Shown here piece after piece: positions 1-7,947 of a stretch of 52,038 bases of DNA. The notes under the pieces were generated by a model, which was not told the origin of the DNA, made no database searches, and saw only the letters and a list, made by a program, of their open reading frames with translations. The position numbers were made by a program, and so were the translations under genes. Within the stretch, counting starts at the first letter, position 1, and each line of letters opens with the position of its first letter. The stretch comes from Massiliimicrobium timonense. Lineage in GTDB: Bacteria; Bacillota_I; Bacilli_A; Erysipelotrichales; Coprobacillaceae. The DNA lies in the NCBI RefSeq assembly GCF_002160865.1, contig NZ_NFLJ01000020.1:1-52038 (forward strand). The letters run 5' to 3'.

Positions 1-114
1 CACCACTTCCTCCATCCTTAACATCACTGTTAACGACTTGTGGTTCACTACACTTGGCGGTAACTACCTGTGGTCGGTCTATCTCCGACTGAATCCGTGC
101 CATGCCCGGCACAC
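1..114 (-). mobile_element. Possible 5' end of a group II intron (cut by window edge)
   Basis: About 114 bases that are clearly richer in GC than the rest of the window and carry no convincing gene start. Read on the minus strand, the segment begins GTGTG (114 to 110), which fits the GUGYG 5' boundary of group II introns. Two hairpins follow: GTGCC/GGCAC around 97-111 and GTCGG/CCGAC around 74-90. It lies a few bases beyond the rho-independent terminator of the two-component operon, a preferred landing site for class C group II introns. No reverse transcriptase is visible because the window ends. Alternatives are the 3' end of a plus-strand structured RNA, or the edge of a minus-strand gene: one minus frame stays open and repeats Pro-Gln-Val-Val twice. 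Confidence 0.4.
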
Positions 115-120
115 AGCAAT

Positions 121-150
121 AAAAGCAGGTCAATCGACCTGCTTTTATTT
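121..150 (-). terminator. Bidirectional rho-independent terminator of the two-component operon
   Basis: An 11-bp perfect stem (121-131 with 136-146) has an AATC loop and T-runs on both sides. On the minus strand it overlaps the stop codon of the histidine kinase (145-147). On the plus strand it would end any transcript coming from the left edge. Confidence 0.85.
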
Positions 151-1482
151 TGCCTTTTGAAAAATAAAACAAACTCCTACTTCTTGATTCACAGCTGAAA
201 CATTATAACCAAACATCGAAGCAATCTTGCTGACAATGGACAATCCTAAACCAAACTGTCCTTTCACGCCTTTGACATAAGGATCAAATAAATAAGGTAA
301 AGTGGCTTCATCAATCGCTTCTCCATCGTTATAGATTTCCAAATAATCTTCCTTTAAAGTAATCTTAATCAATGTTTTCGCATAACGTGAAGCATTCTCA
401 ATAATATTTTCAATGGCTACGCGCCAATGTTCCTCATCACCAACAAAAGTCACATCTTCCAGTTCTGTTTCCAGTCTTATCTCCGGCTTTAATAAATCCA
501 TCTGTAAAACAATCTTTTCTATTAATTCTTTAATCGCAAAAGTTTCCAGTTGATTATCTTCACCCTGTAAGTAATCTAAACGATTGAGATATAAAAATGA
601 TTTGACTTTATGTTCTAAACGATCAGCATTTTCCAATATGACATCAATTGAACTATCTTTATCTCCATAAGGATAGACATCATCTTTAATACTTTGAGCA
701 TATGTTTGAATCAAAGCAATCGGTGTTTTTAAATCATGAGAAATATTATGTATCATTTCTTCTTTAATACTTTCCTGTTTATCCAAATCATCTTTCATCG
801 CAACCAATGCTTTAAACACAATACCAATCTCATCTTCACGTTGAATATTCAATTCACTTTCTTTATGATCTTTGATATTATCAATATAATTTTTAATCTT
901 TTTAAGTGGACTAATCAGTGATAAAACCCACAAAATCATAACTAGTGCCAATACTATAAAGAAACCATATTGAATATAAATAATCTGATTACGTAAAGAT
1001 GTGACTAATGATAAAGAATATTCGCTATCCACTAATGAAATCAAATATTGAGATGTATCATTAATATGCGTAATCATATAATAATACGTATTACCATTAT
1101 ATTGTCCTTTATTTTTAATGACGCTTTGATGGGTTTGAACAGCCTTAAACAAATCTTCTTTAAAAAGATAAGAATAAAAATTATAAACAACTTGATGACT
1201 ACTAATATTTGTTTCTGTAAATGTATTTTCATCACTTTCATAAATAATATGATAAACTTCTTTTTCTTGTTTATAAGGAATAATATTACTATAAATAATT
1301 GAAGTCTGTGATATAGTTAAACGTTCATACATTTGTTTATCGACAATCGAAGATAAGTTATAATCGACAACAGGCATCATCACAGCAACCATCAGTATAG
1401 CCATCGCACACAAAACAACAATCAGTTGCTGGACAAGAGATAATTTTTTAAAAAAGGATAAACGTTCTTTTATTTTTTTCAT
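145..1482 (-). CDS. Sensor histidine kinase of a two-component system
   Basis: A 445-residue membrane kinase that would sense an outside signal, autophosphorylate on histidine and pass the phosphate to the response regulator encoded just upstream. Visible parts in order: a basic N-terminus, TM1 (about 18-40), an extracytoplasmic region (about 41-165), TM2 (about 168-190), a HAMP-like linker, then the H-box HNISHDLKTPIALI with H249 as phospho-acceptor. The ATPase domain has an N-box (NIIENASRYAK), a G1 box (YNDGEA) and a G2 box (GQFGLGLSIV). It starts one base after the regulator's stop without a good ribosome binding site, so translation is probably coupled. The signal is unknown. Confidence 0.93.
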   Translation of the reverse strand: MKKIKERLSFFKKLSLVQQLIVVLCAMAILMVAVMMPVVDYNLSSIVDKQMYERLTISQTSIIYSNIIPYKQEKEVYHIIYESDENTFTETNISSHQVVYNFYSYLFKEDLFKAVQTHQSVIKNKGQYNGNTYYYMITHINDTSQYLISLVDSEYSLSLVTSLRNQIIYIQYGFFIVLALVMILWVLSLISPLKKIKNYIDNIKDHKESELNIQREDEIGIVFKALVAMKDDLDKQESIKEEMIHNISHDLKTPIALIQTYAQSIKDDVYPYGDKDSSIDVILENADRLEHKVKSFLYLNRLDYLQGEDNQLETFAIKELIEKIVLQMDLLKPEIRLETELEDVTFVGDEEHWRVAIENIIENASRYAKTLIKITLKEDYLEIYNDGEAIDEATLPYLFDPYVKGVKGQFGLGLSIVSKIASMFGYNVSAVNQEVGVCFIFQKAK

Positions 1483-1483
1483 A

Positions 1484-2140
1484 CTAATCTAATCGATATC
1501 CAAAGCCATAGATTGTTTTAATATTTAAATCAGGCATCTTTTTTCTTAAACGACGTAATGTATCATCAACAACACGATCACTACCAAAATAGTTTTCATC
1601 CCAGACTTTAGATAAAACCTGATCACGTGAAATAGCCAGACCTTTATTTTTGATAAAATAAAGTAATAAATCATATTCTTTTGTTGTTAATTCTATTTCA
1701 TGATTTTGATATAAAACTTTTCTTTTTTCTTCATCCACGGCATAACCATCAATATTAATCAATGCTGGATCATCCTTATAAACACGCTTTAAAACATTAT
1801 GTATTCTTAAAATCAACTCTTTAATATTAAATGGTTTTGTAATATATTCATCACAACCTTTTTCTAAGCCAATAATACGATCAAATTCCTGATCTCTGGC
1901 ACTCATAAAAACAATCGGCATATCGGGTTTACAGGCTTTGATTTCATTAAGTAAATCAAAACCACTATTTTTATCTAACATAATATCAATAATCCATAAA
2001 TGAACATCATCATCTTTATGCAAAAAAGCTTCCTCATACGTATAAAAAGAATAAACAATATAACCTTCTTTTTCTAAATAAGTTCTTACAAGATCATTTA
2101 AATTTTTTTCATCATCAATAATATTAATACGGTATTTCAC
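1484..2140 (-). CDS. OmpR/PhoB-family response regulator
   Basis: A 218-residue cytoplasmic transcription factor. The receiver domain (about 1-115) has the acidic pair D9/D10, phospho-acceptor D52 in 'WIIDIML', and the conserved Lys in 'ITKPF'. The C-terminal winged helix (about 125-218) carries 'TTKEYDLLLYF' and ends 'TIYGFGYRLD', typical of OmpR-type DNA-binding domains. The start is a GTG at 2140-2138, chosen because GAGGTG lies nine bases upstream; the ATG inside that stretch is out of frame. It is the first gene of the kinase operon. The regulon cannot be told from the sequence. Confidence 0.94.
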   Translation of the reverse strand: MKYRINIIDDEKNLNDLVRTYLEKEGYIVYSFYTYEEAFLHKDDDVHLWIIDIMLDKNSGFDLLNEIKACKPDMPIVFMSARDQEFDRIIGLEKGCDEYITKPFNIKELILRIHNVLKRVYKDDPALINIDGYAVDEEKRKVLYQNHEIELTTKEYDLLLYFIKNKGLAISRDQVLSKVWDENYFGSDRVVDDTLRRLRKKMPDLNIKTIYGFGYRLD

Positions 2141-2159
2141 AATCCATCACCTCTTATTC

Positions 2160-2200
2160 ATTATATACAAAATATTGCCATATTTCATGGCAATATTTTG
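2160..2200 (-). promoter_or_regulatory. 14-bp perfect dyad plus -10 box between glmM and the response regulator
   Basis: Positions 2168-2181 pair perfectly with 2187-2200 around a 5-base loop. Directly downstream on the minus strand is TATAAT (2165-2160), a likely -10 box for the two-component operon. The hairpin may end glmM transcription. It could equally be an operator dyad for the regulator, because it covers the position of a -35 element and no good -35 is visible. Confidence 0.55.
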
Positions 2201-2220
2201 TGATAATATGTGAAATTATA

Positions 2221-3570
2221 TTATTTTTCTACAGCATATCCTTTTTCTTTAATTTTATTCACAACTTTTAAAACATATTCATGACAAATCTCATCGCTTT
2301 GTGCTTCTACCATCACACGAATCACTGGTTCTGTTCCACTTTCACGCACAAGAATACGTCCTTCATCTCCTAAAGCTTCTTCAACTTCTTTAACAGCTTT
2401 TTGAACATCTGGATCATTTTGAGCTAAAGCCTTATCACTCACACGGACATTGATTAATAACTGTGGATAGATTTCTACCTGCTCTGTTAATTGAGCCAGT
2501 GTTTTTTTGTTTTCTACCATTGTTTCCATAATCTTTAAAGATGTTAAAATACCATCTCCTGTTGTCGCATGTTTAGAGAAAATAATATGTCCTGATTGTT
2601 CTCCACCAATACAATGACCATTTTTCACCATATTTTCATAAACATATTTATCTCCTACAGCTGTTTTTTCATATTGAATACCTACTTTATCCAATGATTT
2701 ATATAATCCAAAATTACTCATCACTGTTGTCACAATTGTGTTATTTAAAAGTTCACCTTTTTGTTTCATTTCTAAACCACATAGATATAGAATTAAATCT
2801 CCATTGACAACACGACCAAATTCGTCAACAGCGATACAACGATCAGCATCACCATCATAGGCAAATCCAACATCCAATCCATTTTCAACAACATATTTCT
2901 GTAAAACTTCAATATGTGTTGAACCACAGTTTGTATTGATATTTAAACCATCTGGCTGATTATTAATCACATGTGTTTGAGCACCTAAGGCATCAAAAAC
3001 ACTTTTGGCAATAGCACTAGAAGAACCATTGGCACAATCCAATCCTACTTTAATATCTTTAAAAGCACGTGTTGGAATACTCATTAAATAACCAATATAA
3101 CGATTTCTACCCATTGAATAATCAATTGTTCTACCAATCTTATCTTTTGTTGCATATGGAATAGGATCAGTTAAACCATCAATATATTGTTCAATCAATG
3201 TTTCAATTGTGGCTTCTAATTTATGACCTTTTCCATTAATGATTTTAATCCCATTATCATAATAAGGATTGTGTGAAGCAGAAATCATGATTCCACAATC
3301 AAACTCTTCACTTCTGACAACATAAGATACTGAAGGTGTTGTTGTGACATGTAATAAATATGCATCTGCTCCACTTGCAGTTAATCCAGCCACAAGAGCA
3401 TATTCAAACATATAAGAACTTCTTCTTGTATCTTTTCCAATCACAATTCTTGCTCGATGTGAACGTGAAAAATACCATCCTAAATATCTTCCAACTTGAT
3501 AAGCATGTTCCACAGTCAAATCAATATTTGCTTCTCCTCTAAATCCATCTGTACCAAAATATTTTCCCAT
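2221..3570 (-). CDS. glmM: Phosphoglucosamine mutase GlmM
   Basis: A 449-residue enzyme, normal length for GlmM. It interconverts glucosamine-6-phosphate and glucosamine-1-phosphate for UDP-GlcNAc and peptidoglycan synthesis. It begins MGKYFGTDGFRG. It has the phosphoserine loop 'ISASHNPYYDNG' (active serine S99), the metal-binding loop 'DGDADR' near 240, the sugar-binding loop 'GGEQSGHI', and the C-terminal phosphate-binding 'RESGTEPVIRVM'. It is the last gene of cdaA-cdaR-glmM, four bases after cdaR. In Bacillus, Lactococcus and Staphylococcus, GlmM binds and inhibits CdaA, so the arrangement suggests the same cross-control here. Confidence 0.97.
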   Translation of the reverse strand: MGKYFGTDGFRGEANIDLTVEHAYQVGRYLGWYFSRSHRARIVIGKDTRRSSYMFEYALVAGLTASGADAYLLHVTTTPSVSYVVRSEEFDCGIMISASHNPYYDNGIKIINGKGHKLEATIETLIEQYIDGLTDPIPYATKDKIGRTIDYSMGRNRYIGYLMSIPTRAFKDIKVGLDCANGSSSAIAKSVFDALGAQTHVINNQPDGLNINTNCGSTHIEVLQKYVVENGLDVGFAYDGDADRCIAVDEFGRVVNGDLILYLCGLEMKQKGELLNNTIVTTVMSNFGLYKSLDKVGIQYEKTAVGDKYVYENMVKNGHCIGGEQSGHIIFSKHATTGDGILTSLKIMETMVENKKTLAQLTEQVEIYPQLLINVRVSDKALAQNDPDVQKAVKEVEEALGDEGRILVRESGTEPVIRVMVEAQSDEICHEYVLKVVNKIKEKGYAVEK

Positions 3571-3574
3571 TGTC

Positions 3575-4972
3575 TTAATTCCTTTCTATATTAATTGTTA
3601 TTTTTGAAGATGATAACAATTTCATTGCTAATGTTTCATCATCTCCTGCAATTTTAACATTCACTTGATGTGTGCCAACACTCAAACCATCAATATCAAT
3701 CGTTGCCTGAATATTGTCAACCTTTAAAGCATTGATTTTATCCTCAGTTCCTGTTATGGAAACAGAAGCATATTGACCTTGTCCCGCAAAAGAAACCTTA
3801 TAATCATGAGAATTATTCAAAACCTTAATTGGAATGTTATCGAATTTTTTTGTAATGACTTTTTCTATTTCTACATTGACATCTACCGTATCCTGTGAAA
3901 ACTTATTAATTCCTGTGATTTTCTTCAATGACAAATCATTTAACGTTGTACTTGATTTTAAATCGCTGACATCAACATCAACTTCAACTTGGTTGACTCC
4001 CTTTAACTGTTCTTCTACTCCAAAAATAGTCACTTCATTTTGTGATAAAGTATATTCAGAAACCTGATATCCTGTTGGTAAATCTCCAACAATATTGGCA
4101 TGAATTGGAACAGTTTTACTATAAGAAGACACTTGACATGTGACATGAACATCACTAGGACGCACCTCTACTTTTAATTCGTCGCCATTACTGTCATAAG
4201 CTTTGATTTTTGCATTTTGTTCAAAGTCTTCTGTTTGATTAGAAACATCTATACAAGCCTCAACTTTTTCAACTTTCGATAACGTATCTTCACTGGCACG
4301 TAATTCTACGGTATCTAAATCCATTTGACTGACACTTACTGAATATTTACTATCCAGTTCATCTTCATTAATAAAGCGATACCCCAAATCAAAAGTACGT
4401 GTCACTTTTTTAGCAAGTGTGACTTTAATAGAGCTCGGTATCGAAACAACTTGCAAAGATTCCGGAAAATGACGTGTACGTAAGTTCAAAACATAGTCAC
4501 CCGCATTTAAATCTTGTAAATCCAAATAAACTTCATAATCTTTAGAAAAGTTCGTTTTATATATATCTAAAGAGGGACCAACCAACACAACCGAAACACT
4601 ATCGGGAATACCCGAAGCTTCCAGAGAATCATCAAGATTTTCTACATGTACTGGAACATTTTCTAATGTTGCTCCAGAAGTTGGGCTAGTTAAAATATCT
4701 TTTCCAGATACACTATAAAATAAAATACCAGCCATCATAAAAGACAAAATCATAATTGATACTTTACTAGAAAGTATTTTATCTAATATTTGATTCATAT
4801 AATTATAAAAACGAGCACCCGTATCAATCGCTTTGACTTTTTTTTCATTGACTGTGTCTTTACTTGTAGATTCTTTTGTCGATTGAGCCTTTTCTTTTTC
4901 TACAATCTTTAAAAAGAAATCTGTTGTTGTATCTTTTAAAGGTTTATTATTTTTTGCATTTCTAGGACTCAT
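3575..4972 (-). CDS. cdaR: CdaR, YbbR-domain regulator of diadenylate cyclase
   Basis: A 465-residue membrane-anchored protein with a cytoplasmic N-terminus (about 1-75), one membrane segment (about 76-98) and a long extracytoplasmic part made of several YbbR repeats. In the family it binds and modulates CdaA. The start at 4972 (MSPRNAK) is preferred over an in-frame ATG 45 bases upstream because AGGAGG sits seven bases before it. This leaves an 11-bp overlap with cdaA. The charged N-terminal tail before the membrane helix is longer than in Bacillus CdaR, which I note from memory. Confidence 0.92.
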   Translation of the reverse strand: MSPRNAKNNKPLKDTTTDFFLKIVEKEKAQSTKESTSKDTVNEKKVKAIDTGARFYNYMNQILDKILSSKVSIMILSFMMAGILFYSVSGKDILTSPTSGATLENVPVHVENLDDSLEASGIPDSVSVVLVGPSLDIYKTNFSKDYEVYLDLQDLNAGDYVLNLRTRHFPESLQVVSIPSSIKVTLAKKVTRTFDLGYRFINEDELDSKYSVSVSQMDLDTVELRASEDTLSKVEKVEACIDVSNQTEDFEQNAKIKAYDSNGDELKVEVRPSDVHVTCQVSSYSKTVPIHANIVGDLPTGYQVSEYTLSQNEVTIFGVEEQLKGVNQVEVDVDVSDLKSSTTLNDLSLKKITGINKFSQDTVDVNVEIEKVITKKFDNIPIKVLNNSHDYKVSFAGQGQYASVSITGTEDKINALKVDNIQATIDIDGLSVGTHQVNVKIAGDDETLAMKLLSSSKITINIERN

Positions 4973-5756
4973 GAGCTTGACCTCCTTCATCACTAGATTT
5001 AAACCACTGTAATTCATTAACCAGTGATGCTCTTAATTCTTTGATAGGAATCTTTCTTAATTCACCATTTGTCGCAAAAGAAATCGTTCCAGTTTCCTCA
5101 CTCACAACAACGGTTAAAGAATCCGTGATTTCACTAATCCCAATCGCTGCACGATGACGTGCCCCATATTTAGGACTTAATTCTTTATTCGTTGGTGGAT
5201 AAAAAGCCGCTGCACAAGCCACACGATCTCCTTGAATAATCGTTGCCCCATCATGTAAGGGTGTTCCTTCCCAGAAAATCGTTAAAAAAAGCTCACTACG
5301 AATATCAGCGTTAATCTTTGTACCAGTATTAATATAATCAATCATGGATTGAGTTCTTTCAAACGTAATCAAAGCTCCTGTCTGTTCCTTTGCCAGTGTT
5401 GATATAGCATCAACCAGTTCATCCATCAATCTTTCTTTTTCATCATTACTGATTTCTTTTTTTACACTCATTTTAGTTTGACCCATTTTTTCAAGCAAAG
5501 TACGAATTTCTGGTTGGAAAATGATAATAATGGCTAAAACGCCCCAATTAATAATACTATCTACAAGATAATTTAATGTTGTTAAACCTAATAAACTGGT
5601 TAAAAGTTTAACAATCAAAATAAAAAGAACACCTTTGAAAAGCTGCATGGTTTTCATATTTGTTTTAAACATCGAAATCAAATAATAGAGAATAAACCAT
5701 ACTGCAATCAAATCTATTGCTGATCTTATAAAGTTAATCACAATACTAAGATTCAA
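4962..5756 (-). CDS. cdaA: Diadenylate cyclase CdaA (c-di-AMP synthase)
   Basis: A 264-residue membrane enzyme that condenses two ATP into cyclic di-AMP, the essential second messenger for potassium and osmotic balance and cell-wall homeostasis in Firmicutes. Three membrane helices occupy about 10-85. The DAC domain holds the catalytic 'DGA' (169-171, in 'PLHDGATI') and 'RHRAA' (200-204). The start is TTG at 5756-5754, with AGGTGAT seven bases upstream; no in-frame ATG or GTG has a comparable site. It is the first gene of the operon. Confidence 0.96.
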   Translation of the reverse strand: MNLSIVINFIRSAIDLIAVWFILYYLISMFKTNMKTMQLFKGVLFILIVKLLTSLLGLTTLNYLVDSIINWGVLAIIIIFQPEIRTLLEKMGQTKMSVKKEISNDEKERLMDELVDAISTLAKEQTGALITFERTQSMIDYINTGTKINADIRSELFLTIFWEGTPLHDGATIIQGDRVACAAAFYPPTNKELSPKYGARHRAAIGISEITDSLTVVVSEETGTISFATNGELRKIPIKELRASLVNELQWFKSSDEGGQAHES

Positions 5757-5781
5757 TCTTTATCACCTACATTTCTTTTTT

Positions 5782-5810
5782 ATTATATCAGTTTTCTATC
5801 AAAAGTAAAA
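5782..5810 (-). promoter_or_regulatory. Likely promoter of cdaA-cdaR-glmM
   Basis: On the minus strand TATAAT (5787-5782) is preceded by a 17-base spacer and a weak -35, TTTTAC (5810-5805). It lies about 30 bases before the cdaA start. Confidence 0.5.
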
Positions 5811-5890
5811 CGTTACCTTTTTCATTTGTTGAAAATTAAGTCTTAAAAAAATAACATAAGATGTTTTTAGTAAAAATAAAACAAATTCCT

Positions 5891-5918
5891 TTGCAAATAG
5901 GCAAAAAAGTTGTAAGAT
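5891..5918 (+). promoter_or_regulatory. Likely promoter of pduL
   Basis: TTGCAA (5891-5896), a 16-base spacer and TAAGAT (5913-5918) lie just before the AGGAGG of the PduL gene. The -10 is only a fair match. Confidence 0.4.
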
Positions 5919-5942
5919 ATGTATGTTATAGGAGGATATTAT

Positions 5943-6509
5943 ATGGGAAAAACAATTTTAGTCGAAACTTCTGCAAGACATGTTCATTTATCACAAGCAG
6001 ATTTAGAAACTTTATTTGGTGAAGGATATGTTTTAACTAACAAAAAAGATTTATCACAACCTGGACAATTTGCCTGTCAGGAAAAAGTCACTGTCGTTGG
6101 TCCAAAAGGAGAAACAAAAATGTCTATCTTAGGTCCAACACGTGCTAATACACAAGTAGAAGTGTCTTTAACTGATGCCAGAGCATTAGGTGTCAAAGCA
6201 CTTATTAGAGAATCTGGAGATATCGAAGGAACTGCTGGTTGTAAATTGGTAGGTCCTGCTGGTGAAGTTGAAATTCCTTGTGGTGTGATTGCTGCAAAAC
6301 GTCATATTCATATGACACCTGCTGATGCAAAAGAATTTGGAGTACAAGATAAAGATGTTGTCAGTGTAGAAGTGAAATCTGCCGATCGTTCTTTAATCTT
6401 TGGAGATGTCATCTGTCGTGTAAGTGACAGTTATGCTCTTGCTATGCATATTGATACTGATGAATCAAATGCTGCTGGCGCTCCTTGTGAAGGAACAATT
6501 ATTAAATAA
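5943..6509 (+). CDS. pduL: PduL-type phosphate acyltransferase
   Basis: A 188-residue enzyme of the PduL family, which moves acetyl or propionyl groups between CoA and phosphate and is unrelated to Pta. Two matching beta-barrel halves each carry a histidine pair used for zinc: 'SARHVHLS' (H13, H15) and 'AAKRHIHMT' (H121, H123). The start at 5943 follows AGGAGG by seven bases; an ATG 24 bases upstream lies before that site and is rejected. No N-terminal microcompartment-targeting helix and no shell genes are nearby, so this is probably the free housekeeping form working with AckA (41.3 kb) to make acetate and ATP. Confidence 0.93.
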   Translation: MGKTILVETSARHVHLSQADLETLFGEGYVLTNKKDLSQPGQFACQEKVTVVGPKGETKMSILGPTRANTQVEVSLTDARALGVKALIRESGDIEGTAGCKLVGPAGEVEIPCGVIAAKRHIHMTPADAKEFGVQDKDVVSVEVKSADRSLIFGDVICRVSDSYALAMHIDTDESNAAGAPCEGTIIK

Positions 6510-6516
6510 AAAAAAG

Positions 6517-6546
6517 AAAACCTGCAGATCAAAATCTGTAGGTTTT
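6517..6546. terminator. Bidirectional terminator between pduL and hup
   Basis: A 13-bp stem (6517-6529 with 6534-6546, one G-U pair) has a T-run on the plus side and an A-run on the other. It serves pduL and the converging HU gene. Confidence 0.85.
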
Positions 6547-6554
6547 TTCATACT

Positions 6555-6833
6555 TTATTTTTCATTAACAACATTTTTTAAAGCTGCACTTGCTTTGAAA
6601 GCAGGAACTTTACTTGCAGGAATTTCCATTGTTTCACCAGTTCTTGGATTACGTCCTGTTCTGGCTTCTCTTGTACGAACTTCAAAAGTTCCAAAACCTT
6701 TTAAAGAAATCTTATCTCCTGCTTTTAAAACATCAGTTAAAGTTTCTAAAAAAGCATTAATAGCAGCTTCAGATTCTTTTTTTGTTAATCCTGATGCTAA
6801 AGAAACTTTTTCTAATAATTCATTTTTATTCAT
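6555..6833 (-). CDS. hup: HU-type DNA-binding protein
   Basis: A 92-residue histone-like protein that bends and compacts DNA as a homodimer. The family signature is complete: 'GFGTFEVRTREARTGRNP' runs into the DNA-binding arm with 'PRTGE', followed by 'FKASAALKN'. Length is normal. It is a single gene with its own promoter and a terminator shared with pduL. As the only HU in the window it is probably the housekeeping nucleoid protein. Confidence 0.97.
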   Translation of the reverse strand: MNKNELLEKVSLASGLTKKESEAAINAFLETLTDVLKAGDKISLKGFGTFEVRTREARTGRNPRTGETMEIPASKVPAFKASAALKNVVNEK

Positions 6834-6880
6834 ACTATAATCTCCATTTCTATGTATATTAGGGTTCTTCCCTAGACCCT

Positions 6881-6909
6881 ATTATAATACAACTCTTAAG
6901 TCTTGTACA
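6881..6909 (-). promoter_or_regulatory. Promoter of hup
   Basis: On the minus strand TGTACA (6909-6904), a 17-base spacer and TATAAT (6886-6881). A short inverted repeat AGGGT/ACCCT follows in the 5' untranslated region. Confidence 0.65.
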
Positions 6910-6921
6910 GTGGGATTTATT

Positions 6922-7938
6922 CTAAAGATTTTCAATCAACTGCACAAATGCATTGACAGCCTCTTTAGAAGTTGCCCATGATGTGACAATACGAATACGT
7001 TCACCACCTGAAACAGTACCCATATGTGTGACCATAAATTCTTTTTCAATCGCTTCTAAAGCCTTTTGTGGTAAATCGACAAAAATTTGATTTGTTTGAG
7101 AAGGTTCATAAATCGAAAAACCTTTTTGAATCAATGCCTGACGAATCAAATCAGCCATCTGATTTTCATAATGACCAATATCTTCATAAAGATGATCTTT
7201 CAATAATTCATAAAATTGAATACCTAAAAGACGACCTTTAGCCAACATAGCCCCTTTATTTTTCATATGATAACGGAATTGTGGTTTTAAATCATCATGA
7301 ATAATAACAAGTGCTTCACCAAATAAAGCTCCCATCTTTGTACCACCAATATAAAAAGCATCTACATTTTTAGCAATTTCTTCTAAAGTTGGTGCATCTG
7401 GTAAAGCTAAAGCACTCCCCAAACGTGCTCCATCCATAAAAAGATATAAACCATATTGACGGGTAGTTTGATATAAATCCTGTAATTCTTCACGTGTATA
7501 ATAAGTTCCTAGCTCCGTTGTCTGTGAAATATAAACCATACGTGGCTGAACCATATGTTCATCTTTGTGTTGTAAACAGATATCTTTAATCATATCACAA
7601 GTGACTTTTCCATGCACATGTGGACGAACCAGTATCTTGTGTCCAGCGCCTTCTACAGCCCCTGTTTCATGTACATGAATATGTCCCTCATCACAGGCAA
7701 TGACAGCCTGATAATGTTTAAGAGCATAGGAAATCATTAACATATTTGTCTGAGTTCCACCAACAAGAAAATGAACATCTGCATGAGGTTGACCTATTTT
7801 TTGAAGAATCACTTCTTTTGCTTTCGTACAATATTCATCTTCTCCGTAACCAACAGTTTGAATAAGATTTGTCTGATTTAAGGCTTCTAAAACGCGTGGA
7901 TGAGCCCCTTCACTATAATCATTTAAAAAACTATACAT
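6922..7938 (-). CDS. Low-specificity threonine aldolase family protein
   Basis: A 338-residue PLP enzyme of the beta-eliminating lyase/threonine aldolase fold, expected to cleave threonine or allo-threonine to glycine and acetaldehyde. Seen: 'FLVGGTQTN' for cofactor phosphate, the stacking His in 'HIHVHETGAVE', 'LFMDGARLGSAL' with the PLP-binding Asp, and the Schiff-base lysine K201 in 'IGGTKMGALFGEA'. GGAGAG precedes the ATG. It starts nine bases after an RpiR-type regulator and closes the fumarase operon. No terminator is seen before the HU promoter. Substrate choice within the family is not decidable here. Confidence 0.88.
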   Translation of the reverse strand: MYSFLNDYSEGAHPRVLEALNQTNLIQTVGYGEDEYCTKAKEVILQKIGQPHADVHFLVGGTQTNMLMISYALKHYQAVIACDEGHIHVHETGAVEGAGHKILVRPHVHGKVTCDMIKDICLQHKDEHMVQPRMVYISQTTELGTYYTREELQDLYQTTRQYGLYLFMDGARLGSALALPDAPTLEEIAKNVDAFYIGGTKMGALFGEALVIIHDDLKPQFRYHMKNKGAMLAKGRLLGIQFYELLKDHLYEDIGHYENQMADLIRQALIQKGFSIYEPSQTNQIFVDLPQKALEAIEKEFMVTHMGTVSGGERIRIVTSWATSKEAVNAFVQLIENL

Positions 7939-7947
7939 CTTTCTCTC

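Noticed and set aside
6424-6840. Plus-strand frame of 138 codons opposite HU
   Set aside because: It is antisense to a complete HU gene and starts inside pduL in another frame; no ribosome binding site.
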